This document shows positions 52,756-61,372 of a stretch of 64,000 nucleotides of DNA, in pieces. This stretch comes from CAIOTO01 sp040389165 (lineage in GTDB: Bacteria > Pseudomonadota > Alphaproteobacteria > Paracaedibacterales > CAIOTO01), in contig JAZKAK010000003.1 in assembly GCA_040389165.1 (NCBI GenBank), positions 21,173 through 85,172 of the forward strand. Direction: 5' to 3'. The notes under the pieces were generated by a model, which did not search any database, was not told where the DNA came from, and was given only the letters and a program-made list of their open reading frames with translations. How positions within the stretch are numbered: the first letter of the stretch is position 1; each line of letters begins with the position of its first letter. Position numbers and translations under genes: made by a program.

Positions 52756-53490
52756 ATGTTTTTGACTATCACTACAAACGCTCTCAAAATAATGCTGCTC
52801 AGTATTTATATGCTCACACTGCTCAACGCAACAGAACTGAATGAGGTGGAGAACGTAAAAATAACAACAGATGCCGCCGAAAAAAAGCCATTCGTCTTTA
52901 ATCCAGAGGCCACCGAATTTCAACCAACTGACGCCACGTGTGCGGATATCGACGTGAGTGATGATGAATTAACGCAAAATCAATTCACTTGGGAACCCGA
53001 GTGGACCTATCTTAATTGGACGTATCCCACATGCCACTATTCCAACGACATGAAACCCACAAAAACAATCAAGAGACTTGCAAGAGAGCTCGCACGAACA
53101 ATAACCACGATGGATCCACGAGCCATTGCGAAAGCCTATATTACGTTAGGAGATGCGCATGCGAATCATGAATACAAAATTCAGACACATTATTACAACG
53201 TTGCCCTTAATATTGCATGCCATCTCAATGACACAGAGCTTTTAGAAAGGGCCTATGTTGCTTTAGGAGATACGATATACGGAGACCTGCAATGCATAGA
53301 AAGTATCGTGTGGTATTTTGAAGCCTTTCAATTAAGGCATGCGAAACATATAGTTACTACTGCTCAAAAAAAAATAAAAAAAATAAAATGTGTGTTAAGT
53401 GATGCACGTCTGAGAGGCGATTTGGATGCCTATCAAACACAGGCAATCAAAGCATTCTTTCCACAATTGGCGGCATGCTATTTACGTTAA
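52756..53490 (+). CDS. Secreted TPR-like protein
   Basis: A 244-residue protein. ATG 52756 follows ccaggaaaaaaat and starts a signal peptide (MFLTITTNALKIM..., cut near LLNATE, residue ~26). An acidic region follows (~27-85, with many Glu/Asp/Thr). Residues ~115-200 have helical pairs with the TPR pattern, for example AKAYITLGDAHANHEYKIQT and RAYVALGDTIYGDLQCIES. TPR units bind partner proteins; the partner is unknown. It is flanked by two other secreted proteins in the same direction. Confidence 0.65.
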   Translation: MFLTITTNALKIMLLSIYMLTLLNATELNEVENVKITTDAAEKKPFVFNPEATEFQPTDATCADIDVSDDELTQNQFTWEPEWTYLNWTYPTCHYSNDMKPTKTIKRLARELARTITTMDPRAIAKAYITLGDAHANHEYKIQTHYYNVALNIACHLNDTELLERAYVALGDTIYGDLQCIESIVWYFEAFQLRHAKHIVTTAQKKIKKIKCVLSDARLRGDLDAYQTQAIKAFFPQLAACYLR

Positions 53491-53597
53491 GAAAATGAAG
53501 AGAAAATTCAACTACCAATCGATAGACAGACCTCTTCAAAAGAGTTATTCATACTACACTGTTTTATTTTCTTTAAACATCATTCAGGAGTAATTTT

Positions 53598-54626
53598 ATG
53601 AGCAAACTAAAGACCGCACTACTATATATCATCGCTATTTCATGCACACTGTTCCCGGTAACATTTGCAGCAGAATTTACAGAGGGGTCATTATCTGCAT
53701 CTGCGGCAAACAGCACGCACGTTTCAATTATTGATCTTCAAAGCCCAGATGCATCGGAGAAGTTTCTTGAAAGCCTTAGAAAAACAGGATTTGCTCTTTT
53801 TAAAAATCATGGAATTGATACAACCAGCCTTACAAAGGACTGGGAAGAATTTTACAGCAGCTCTGACGAATATAAAATGCAGAAATATTTTAAGAATGAT
53901 CCAGCTAGCAATGCGCTGGGATACTACCCGTACGCAGCCGAAAGAGCCGAGGGTGCCGCAGCACAAAATAAAATGGAATACTATCACGACGCAGCAGGAC
54001 ATGAATTACCTGATTGCATCAGCGACGAAACAAAGAGCTATTTTTCTGACATGGAAACTATAAAAATACAGCTTTCGCGAATGATCGATCAAGAGTATGC
54101 AAAGGAAGGTTTTCAGCTTCCAGAAAGACTTCGCTCGCAAGGCATAGATAGTGTTGAAAAGATGTCTCAATTAAACTTACACTCGAGTGTTGTGAGAATT
54201 CTGCATTATCCTGCTTTAGCTGAAGCCAGCGATTGCATCGGTGAAGTAGTCAATCTTGAGCACACAGATATTAGCGCATTCTCACTTTTATTTGCGACAG
54301 AACCTGGGCTTCAGCTTCAAGCAAGAGACGGTTCTTGGCATGGTGTAGGCGGCGGATCTGACATATTAGTAGTGAATGCAGGCGACATGCTGATGTGGGG
54401 AACAGACGGGCACCTTCCAGAAAACCGCGAAACGGGTATTAAATCAACAGTGCATCGCGTTATTAGATTTAGCACTAGAGCGCGGTTTGCTTTTGCTGCA
54501 TTCTTTGGCGTAAAGCCATGGATTCAAATTCTACCCGAAGAAACAGCGCTGCACGCTTTCAACAAGCGCATAGGTGGTAATTTGACTGCAGCAGCTGAAG
54601 GGGAAAGTGTCACAACAAGTGTGTGA
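53598..54626 (+). CDS. Exported 2-oxoglutarate/Fe(II) oxygenase-like protein
   Basis: A 342-residue protein with a strong AGGAG site 8 bp before the ATG. Residues 1-24 are a signal peptide (MSKLKTALLYIIAIS..., cut after TFA). The mature part matches the isopenicillin N synthase-like dioxygenases. The N-terminal ASEKFLESLRKTGFALFKNHGID is present, and the iron-binding facial triad HxD...H is seen as EHTDISAFSLL (His 222, Asp 224) and STVHRVI (His 286), with Arg residues just after. The VVNAGDMLMWGTDGHL stretch before the distal His is also family-typical. Such enzymes need cytosolic 2-oxoglutarate and Fe(II), so export is unusual. Substrate unknown. Confidence 0.8.
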   Translation: MSKLKTALLYIIAISCTLFPVTFAAEFTEGSLSASAANSTHVSIIDLQSPDASEKFLESLRKTGFALFKNHGIDTTSLTKDWEEFYSSSDEYKMQKYFKNDPASNALGYYPYAAERAEGAAAQNKMEYYHDAAGHELPDCISDETKSYFSDMETIKIQLSRMIDQEYAKEGFQLPERLRSQGIDSVEKMSQLNLHSSVVRILHYPALAEASDCIGEVVNLEHTDISAFSLLFATEPGLQLQARDGSWHGVGGGSDILVVNAGDMLMWGTDGHLPENRETGIKSTVHRVIRFSTRARFAFAAFFGVKPWIQILPEETALHAFNKRIGGNLTAAAEGESVTTSV

Positions 54627-54643
54627 AGAGAGAAGCCCAAACA

Positions 54644-54721
54644 CTGATGACTTTACAACTTCACGACAATGCATATTTGCTTCCACGTGTAAAGATCTTC
54701 GGATCGAGTCCGAAGATGACA
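54644..54721 (-). repeat. GATC-hairpin composite repeat, half copy
   Basis: tgatgactttacaacttcac through the gatcttcggatcgagtccga hairpin to gatgaca, matching one half of the 35647 copy. Confidence 0.7.
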
Positions 54722-54885
54722 GGGTTGAGGGAACGAATTTGACGGCTTTTTTAGTAGTTGCTACAACATTTTTTCATGCTACTGCACGTTAATTGTGCGC
54801 CAGGATTCTTCTATTATAGATTCCATATACAAATCTCACCAAAATTGCTAAATTGTCATAATATCATCATTTAAAAGACCCATTC

Positions 54886-57720
54886 ATGGACTATAAGACT
54901 TCTGTTTTTTTGCCTAAAACTAATTTTTCAATGCGCGCAAACCTCGCCGCACGTGAACCTGAAATTCTCGCAAAATGGGAAGCTGACGGCTTGTACCAAC
55001 AGCTCCGCACGCAAAGTAAGGGATTGCCAAAATTTGTCATGGCATTTGGCCCGCCTTATGCAAACGGAAATATTCATATTGGGCATGCCCTTAGCGAAGT
55101 CTTAAAAGACATTATCAATAAAACATACCAAATGAATGGGTTTGACGCGGGCATGATTCCGGGTTGGGATTGCCACGGGTTGCCAATTGAGTGGAAAATC
55201 GAAGAAGAATATCGCGCTAAAGGCCAAAACAAAGACTTGGTTGACCCAACTGTATTCAGGGGTGAATGCCGTGCGTCTGCCGCAAAATGGACCGAAATTC
55301 AGAAAGCCGAATTCAAACGCCTAGGTATTATCGCCGACTTTGATAACGCTTATTCGACCATGGCATTCGAAACAGAAGCTAAAATTGTGGCTGAACTTGG
55401 TAAATTCCTGATGAATGGTTCGTTGTACCGCGGTCTTCGCCCCGTTATGTGGTCCGTTGTCGAGAAAACAGCACTTGCGGATGCCGAGGTCGAATACAAA
55501 GACCACACCAGTGATTCTATTTACGTTGCCTTTAACATTGTCAAAACAGAAATCGCCGCACTAACGGACGTTTCCGCTGTTATTTGGACGACAACGCCAT
55601 GGACAATCCCAGGCAACCGCGCCATTGCGTATGGCGATGAAATCGAATACGTCGTTATCAAATCAAATCAAACAACCGATCTCATCACGGCTGGTCGTCA
55701 GTTTTTGGTCGCTAACGATTTAGCACCTGCGTTCTGCAAAGCGGTTGGGCTAGATGATTTTGAGGTGATCTTTAAATGCGTCGGCCACGAACTGGCAGGC
55801 ACACTATGCGCGCACCCATGGCGTGGACATAAAGATGCCCAAAAGGGATATAATTTTGATGTACCATTTTTGTCCGGTGATCATGTCACCGTTGATGCTG
55901 GTACAGGTCTTGTTCACACGGCGCCAGGTCATGGTATTGAAGACTTTGAAGTCGGCAAGAAATTTGGCATTGCTGTTCCAGAAACAGTTCAGGGTGATGG
56001 CACTTATTACGAACACGTACCGCTATTTGCTGGCCTGCATATCTTTAAAGCGAATCCTGTTGTGATTGCCGCGTTAACGGATGTTGGCGCGCTCTTGCAA
56101 ACCTCTAAACTAAAGCACAGCTATCCACATTCATGGCGATCAAAGGCTCCGTTGATTTACCGTGCAACGGCACAGTGGTTTGTATCGATGGAAACAACGA
56201 ATCTTCGTCAAAAAGCGCTTGATGCAATTGACGGTGTTGAATGGTTCCCGGCTTCTGGTAAAAACCGAATTAGAAGCATGGTTGAATCGCGTCCGGATTG
56301 GTGCCTATCGCGTCAACGTGCATGGGGAACACCGATGACGATTTTTGTGAACAAAAGCACAGGCGAGCCGCTTCGTGATCCAGTTGTTCATGCGCGTATT
56401 GTGGATGCTGTTGCAGCTGATGGTGCCGATGTCTGGTTCAAAAATGATGCGGCCTATTTCTTAGGCGCGGATTATAACGCTGACCTTTATGAGAAAATTA
56501 ACGACATCTTAGACGTATGGTTCGACAGTGGGTGCACACATTCCTTTGTTTTGCGTGATAATCCTGATCAACAATGGCCGGCAGATGTATACCTCGAAGG
56601 ATCCGATCAACATCGTGGTTGGTTTCAATCCTCATTGCTACAAAGCTGCGGAACGACCGGTGTTGCGCCTTATAAAAAAGTTGTCACACATGGATTTGTG
56701 TTGGATGAACGCGGTTACAAAATGTCAAAATCGATTGGCAATATCATCGCCCCGGCCGAAGTCATTCAAAAATATGGCGCGGATATGTTGCGTCTGTGGA
56801 TCGTGAATTCAGATTACACCGAAGACTTGCGTATTGGTAACGAGATTCTTAAACACCAAGAAGACATCTATCGTCGTTTCCGTAATACGTTGCGCTATCT
56901 ATTGGGTGCCCTTGATGGTTTTTCAGAGGCAGAAGCAATCGATTCACATCAGATGCCGTTGCTCGAACAATGGGTTTTGCATCGTTTAAAAGAAGTTGAA
57001 TCCGCACACCAGTCAGCGATTGAAGCGTTTGATTTTTCAGGATTCTACATGACTTTGCATCATTTGTGTGCGGTTGATTTGTCAGCGTTTTATTTTGATA
57101 TCCGCAAAGATTCACTGTATTGCGATGGTATCGATTCAATCCGTCGTCGCGCAACACGGACCGTGATGAATCAAGTATTTATGTGCCTAACGCATTGGTT
57201 GGCGCCAGTGCTTAGCTTTACGGCCGAGGATGCGTACCAAGAATATCAAACGCAAACAGGTGCTGCAGATAAAACCAGCATTCACATGTCTCAGTTTCCA
57301 AAATTGCCCGCGACGTGGCATCAGCCAGTATTGGCAGTGCGATGGGATGCCATTCGTGATATACGACGCGTCATTACGTCGGCGCTTGAAATTGAACGTG
57401 CCGCCAAAACGATTGGGTCAAGTTTACAAGGCGATGTGGCGTTGTATATTTCTGCTGAAAAAGCGCAGTGCTTACAGGGGCTTGATTTGGCAGAGCTATG
57501 CATCACATCTGCTGCTGAAATTGTGTTTGCGCAAGCACCAGCGGGAGCTGTTAAGTTAGAGGATGTTCCCGGAATTGGTGTCGTTGTAAATGTGGCAGAG
57601 GGCGGAAAATGCCAACGTTGCTGGCGCGTGTTGCCCGAGGTTGGCGAAGCAAATTCAGAGCGTCTGCATAACGAGATATGTGTGCGATGCGAAGATGTGA
57701 TTACGGAAGATGCGGGTTAA
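54886..57720 (+). CDS. ileS: Isoleucyl-tRNA synthetase
   Basis: A 944-residue class I synthetase. The HIGH motif lies in PYANGNIHIGHALSEVL (~residue 57), the editing domain has VIWTTTPWTIPGNRAIAYG, and the KMSKS motif is GYKMSKSIGNIIAP (~616). The C-terminus has the zinc-binding set GGKCQRCWRVLPEVG and NEICVRCEDVI. The length and bacterial-type C-terminal zinc domain are normal. No operon partner; lspA, a frequent neighbour, is absent. Confidence 0.97.
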   Translation: MDYKTSVFLPKTNFSMRANLAAREPEILAKWEADGLYQQLRTQSKGLPKFVMAFGPPYANGNIHIGHALSEVLKDIINKTYQMNGFDAGMIPGWDCHGLPIEWKIEEEYRAKGQNKDLVDPTVFRGECRASAAKWTEIQKAEFKRLGIIADFDNAYSTMAFETEAKIVAELGKFLMNGSLYRGLRPVMWSVVEKTALADAEVEYKDHTSDSIYVAFNIVKTEIAALTDVSAVIWTTTPWTIPGNRAIAYGDEIEYVVIKSNQTTDLITAGRQFLVANDLAPAFCKAVGLDDFEVIFKCVGHELAGTLCAHPWRGHKDAQKGYNFDVPFLSGDHVTVDAGTGLVHTAPGHGIEDFEVGKKFGIAVPETVQGDGTYYEHVPLFAGLHIFKANPVVIAALTDVGALLQTSKLKHSYPHSWRSKAPLIYRATAQWFVSMETTNLRQKALDAIDGVEWFPASGKNRIRSMVESRPDWCLSRQRAWGTPMTIFVNKSTGEPLRDPVVHARIVDAVAADGADVWFKNDAAYFLGADYNADLYEKINDILDVWFDSGCTHSFVLRDNPDQQWPADVYLEGSDQHRGWFQSSLLQSCGTTGVAPYKKVVTHGFVLDERGYKMSKSIGNIIAPAEVIQKYGADMLRLWIVNSDYTEDLRIGNEILKHQEDIYRRFRNTLRYLLGALDGFSEAEAIDSHQMPLLEQWVLHRLKEVESAHQSAIEAFDFSGFYMTLHHLCAVDLSAFYFDIRKDSLYCDGIDSIRRRATRTVMNQVFMCLTHWLAPVLSFTAEDAYQEYQTQTGAADKTSIHMSQFPKLPATWHQPVLAVRWDAIRDIRRVITSALEIERAAKTIGSSLQGDVALYISAEKAQCLQGLDLAELCITSAAEIVFAQAPAGAVKLEDVPGIGVVVNVAEGGKCQRCWRVLPEVGEANSERLHNEICVRCEDVITEDAG

Positions 57721-57728
57721 CCCGCCGT

Positions 57729-57832
57729 TTCTACCGTCATGACGAGCCCCCGAAGGTAATCCAGAGAAGTTCTGAATGGCCACACACCTTTGGGATTCGC
57801 CATGACGATAGCAGGAACGTCTTAACTTAACT
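57729..57832. repeat. Degenerate interspersed palindromic repeat
   Basis: accgtcatgacgagccccc ... gtaatccagagaagttctga ... ggattcgccatgacgatagc ... aggaacgtcttaactta. The same order appears at 58909-59030. It sits between converging ileS and the binding-protein gene. Confidence 0.55.
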
Positions 57833-58769
57833 GTAGAAAAGCCTTTAATGCAGTAGTCGATGGCATAGGCGTCACATCTTTTGCGAAGGCGGGATGCACC
57901 GATGGCCACACGTCCTTGTTTTCTGTTGTGTCAAGTTCAGGGCGGTACAGCCGCACGCATTCATAGGCCGCATCTGGATTTTCAAGAATAAACGCAACTG
58001 CTTTTTGTAAGGCACACCTCATTTTTAGACGTATTTCTGCTGGCACAGTTGCCCCACACACAAGCACCATCGACGCAAAAGAAGGCACGCCAAACGCTTG
58101 TAGCTCGTACACAAAAAACGGGCGTTTCATGTGTTTTTTGATATCATGCAGTTGATACGTTCGATAGATATTAAAGACGACATCAATCTGGCCAGCGATA
58201 AAGCCGCTCACCAGGCAATTTTTTGCCATGATAAGAGTGACGTCATCTTCGGTTAAATTCTGGCTTTTTAAAAACTGATCCATCACCGAAAACGTCAGGC
58301 TACCCGCACCGCTGCTGCCATGCGCGATCGTTTTTCCTGCCAATGGTGATGACTTTTTTTCACATGGTTTTTCACAGGGTTTTTCTGTCAACGGATTGAG
58401 CGGGACAGTACTTAGAATAACTTCAAGCGTTTCAGGAATGATCACAGCCACGGTCTTAAGATGCATTCCCTTGGCGTTTAAAATTAAAACCTGCGGTTCG
58501 TGCGTGATGGCAAAATCAACGCTCCCCTGCTGGGCTTGTCGGCAGCCTTCTTGCGAACCATTGGCGGGATAGAAGGTAACATCGAGCCCCTCTTCGGCAA
58601 AGTAGCCGTTTGTGTGCGCAATAATAAAAGGCGCATGATGCGGATTAAGAAACCATTCAAGCGCGATTTTAACGGGGACTGCCGCAATTTTAGCGGGGAC
58701 TGGTTTGTCAACCGAAGCAATTGCCTCGGCTGAAAACAGCAGTAATAGGACGAGCAGAATTTTTTGCAT
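57822..58769 (-). CDS. NMT1/THI5-type periplasmic binding protein
   Basis: A 315-residue protein with a signal peptide ending near AIAS (residue ~19). PVKIALEWFLNPHHAPFIIAHTNGYF opens the fold (KIALEWFLNPHHAPF, then IIAHTNGYFAEEGLDVTF), the form used by ThiY-type proteins that bind pyrimidine thiamin precursors. The GSVDFAITHEPQVLI and GAGSLTFSVMDQFLK segments fit. A short insertion with duplicated EKPCEKPCEKK near residue 130 is unusual. No ABC permease or ATPase is adjacent, so it is an orphan; the ligand is inferred only from the family. Confidence 0.82.
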   Translation of the reverse strand: MQKILLVLLLLFSAEAIASVDKPVPAKIAAVPVKIALEWFLNPHHAPFIIAHTNGYFAEEGLDVTFYPANGSQEGCRQAQQGSVDFAITHEPQVLILNAKGMHLKTVAVIIPETLEVILSTVPLNPLTEKPCEKPCEKKSSPLAGKTIAHGSSGAGSLTFSVMDQFLKSQNLTEDDVTLIMAKNCLVSGFIAGQIDVVFNIYRTYQLHDIKKHMKRPFFVYELQAFGVPSFASMVLVCGATVPAEIRLKMRCALQKAVAFILENPDAAYECVRLYRPELDTTENKDVWPSVHPAFAKDVTPMPSTTALKAFLQLS

Positions 58770-59022
58770 GTATACTCATTTCAAGTCATTGATATCATAA
58801 CTACCCGAACAGATAACATGTATCGAGGTGCAAGAAACTTCTTCAATATGTTTCACGCACGTTACTAGCCATGGCACTGGCATTAAGTTAAGGAACTGCA
58901 CAGTCTATCCGCCGTCATCACGAGGAGCGCCAGCTCCATGGTGATCCATGAAAACAGCCAACTGGATGGCCATACAGCGCTTTGCGGGATTCGCCATGGT
59001 GATATAGCAGGAACGTTTTAAC
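58770..59022. repeat. Degenerate interspersed palindromic repeat in a short gap
   Basis: ccgtcatcacgaggagcgcc ... ggtgatccatgaaaacagcc ... gattcgccatggtgatatag ... ggaacgttttaacttaatgg (about 58909-59030). This is the longest member of the class and runs into the last codons of the next gene's 3' end. Confidence 0.55.
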
Positions 59023-59541
59023 TTAATGGCAGTTACTCGTCACAGATGTATCACCTGAAACCTCAATAACACAACCTTTTTGATGAGGTATATTTATGGA
59101 ATTGGAAACAAAATAATTCCAAGCAAAATAGCTTAACGCAATTTCTTTATCTTTTTCGTTACCGCGTTCCCACAACTGATCAGCTGATTTAAGAGCGATA
59201 TCGAACAGGCAGCCATTATTCTGTACATCATACGATTCTTCCTTTGCATCGCTAATAAAACGACGTAGATTGAATCGCGCATGATCTTGATATTTCTGAC
59301 CAGGCATCAAGCACCACAGGTGCCGAGCCTCTTTAAATGATAAAAATGAATACGTTTTTTTAACGTCAACAGAAGTAGCGGGAGATGAAGAGACGGACTC
59401 ATTCGTAGTATCAAGCGATGAAACAGTTAAACTTAACGCGACACATTCATTATCAAAAGAATCTTCGGTAGATCCTACAGATGCCTGCAGAGAAAGTGGA
59501 ATGAACGCTGTCAAAACAAAGTATTTTAAATTAATTTTCAT
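59023..59541 (-). CDS. Secreted protein of unknown function
   Basis: A 172-residue protein with a signal peptide (MKINLKYFVLTAFIP..., cut near LQA, residue ~20). A Ser/Thr/Asp-rich stretch follows (~20-60), then a helical part with two Cys, FLSFKEARHLWCLMPG and NGCLFDIALKSADQLW. The segment KSADQLWERGNEKDKEIALSYF resembles a single TPR/Sel1-like helix pair. No family assigned. Confidence 0.6.
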   Translation of the reverse strand: MKINLKYFVLTAFIPLSLQASVGSTEDSFDNECVALSLTVSSLDTTNESVSSSPATSVDVKKTYSFLSFKEARHLWCLMPGQKYQDHARFNLRRFISDAKEESYDVQNNGCLFDIALKSADQLWERGNEKDKEIALSYFAWNYFVSNSINIPHQKGCVIEVSGDTSVTSNCH

Positions 59542-59795
59542 ATAAATACTTTTTAATAATATTTACGCACACATAACAATATAGGTAATATTCTAAAATT
59601 TACAAGGTAAGATACACATAATAATGCATTCCGTGTCTGTTTCTAATCGCAGGCGACTCGCATTTTCCCCCTTGCGCCGCCCTTTTTTTTCTGTAGACTT
59701 GTTATATCCATTACATCTCAAAATGTTGATTTTTGGCTTTAAGATTTTGAAATGCGATGAGTATGGTGAAACTCATATGTTAAGGTCTTTTATTT

Positions 59796-61226
59796 ATGCG
59801 TCGTAATCGTAATGCTAAAATTATTGCCACGCTTGGCCCTTCGTCGTGCACATTTGAGCAGATTGAAGCACTTTTTCTAGCCGGCGCTGATATTTTTCGT
59901 CTCAATTTTTCACATGGGCTTCATCACGATCACAAAGAAAAAGTACGCATCATCCGTGAAATTGAACGTAATCGTAACCGGCCAATTGGCATTATTGCCG
60001 ATCTGCAAGGGCCTAAATTACGTGTGGGCATTTTTAACGATGGTAAGATTAATCTTAAAAAGGGGCAGACGTTCCGCCTTGATTTAAATACAGTCCCGGG
60101 CACGATCGAACGTGTAAATCTTCCGCATCCTGAAATCTTTAATGCACTTAACGTTGGCACAGCATTGCTGCTTGATGATGGAAAATTAGAATTAAAAGTC
60201 CTGTCTTTTCAAGCGGATCATGCGATAACAGAGGTTATTACCGGCGGAGATCTTTCGAATCGTAAAGGCGTCAATGTACCCGATGTCATGTTGCCAATTT
60301 CAGCCCTCACGGAAAAAGACCATGTTGATCTGGAATACGCGCTAAGTCTTGGTGTTGATTTTATTGCCCTTTCTTTTGTGCAACGCCCCGAAGATATTCT
60401 GGAAGCAAAAGAGATCATCGCGAAACGTGCTAAGGTGATAACAAAACTTGAAAAACCAATGGCGCTTGTTAACTTAGAGCAAATCATCGAACTGTCTGAC
60501 TGTGTTATGGTTGCGCGTGGTGATTTGGGTGTTGAAATGTTGCCTGAAGACGTGCCGTCAATTCAGCGTCAAATTATTCGTGGCTGCAGATTCGCTGGCA
60601 AGCCTGTTATTGTTGCAACCCAGATGTTGGAATCGATGATTACAGCGCCAACGCCGACACGTGCCGAGGCATCCGATGTGGCGACGGCTGTGTATGACGG
60701 TGTGGATGCGGTCATGTTATCGGGTGAATCCGCATCAGGACAGTATCCGGTCGAGGCCGTTTCCATGATGGATCGCATTATTCACCGAACAGAACAAGAT
60801 CCGCTGCATCGCAAGTTTTTAAATGAGTCACACACAACAGCACCTGATACCGTGACTGATTCAATTGCAGAGGCGGCGCGTCAAGTGTCATACACCATTA
60901 ATATTGCAACGATTGTGACCTTTTCGGAAAGTGGCATGACGACATTACGTGTTGCACGTCAGCGCCCGGCATCGCCGATTGTTGCGTTGACACCGAATCA
61001 AGCGACATCACGTTTCTTGACACTTGTGTGGGGCGTACATGCGGTTGTGGTGGAGGATGTGTATAGCTTTTCTCAGATGGTTACGACGGCGTGTCGCTGG
61101 GCACACATTGAACAATTTGCCGAGCTGGGGCAAAACATTATTGTAACGGCGGGTGTACCTTTTGGCGAAGCAGGTGGCACAAATATTCTGCGCGTGGCGA
61201 AGATTGAGGATGACATGGCGGCGTAA
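59796..61226 (+). CDS. pyk: Pyruvate kinase
   Basis: A 476-residue glycolytic enzyme making pyruvate and ATP from phosphoenolpyruvate and ADP. The NAKIIATLGPSSCTFEQI start, RLNFSHGLHHDH, the catalytic Lys region VITKLEKPMALVNLEQI (~residue 214) and the VMVARGDLGVEM loop are intact. DAVMLSGESASGQYP and the C-terminal GVPFGEAGGTNILRV are also typical. It implies that at least the lower half of glycolysis operates, in contrast to Rickettsia. It stands alone. Confidence 0.96.
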   Translation: MRRNRNAKIIATLGPSSCTFEQIEALFLAGADIFRLNFSHGLHHDHKEKVRIIREIERNRNRPIGIIADLQGPKLRVGIFNDGKINLKKGQTFRLDLNTVPGTIERVNLPHPEIFNALNVGTALLLDDGKLELKVLSFQADHAITEVITGGDLSNRKGVNVPDVMLPISALTEKDHVDLEYALSLGVDFIALSFVQRPEDILEAKEIIAKRAKVITKLEKPMALVNLEQIIELSDCVMVARGDLGVEMLPEDVPSIQRQIIRGCRFAGKPVIVATQMLESMITAPTPTRAEASDVATAVYDGVDAVMLSGESASGQYPVEAVSMMDRIIHRTEQDPLHRKFLNESHTTAPDTVTDSIAEAARQVSYTINIATIVTFSESGMTTLRVARQRPASPIVALTPNQATSRFLTLVWGVHAVVVEDVYSFSQMVTTACRWAHIEQFAELGQNIIVTAGVPFGEAGGTNILRVAKIEDDMAA

Positions 61227-61372
61227 TTCCGCGCTAAGAGGTTGAGATCCCCGGGTCGACGCCCCACTGACTATGACTTTACAGGCGCACAGAAACACCA
61301 CTTTGACTTCGCCGTTGATCAATTACATTGAGCCGTGTATAAATAATAAAAATAAAACAGAAAAAACACACA

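Noticed and set aside
59624..59806. 60-codon frame before pyk
   Set aside because: Overlaps the pyk start by about 11 bases in another frame and has no recognisable content.
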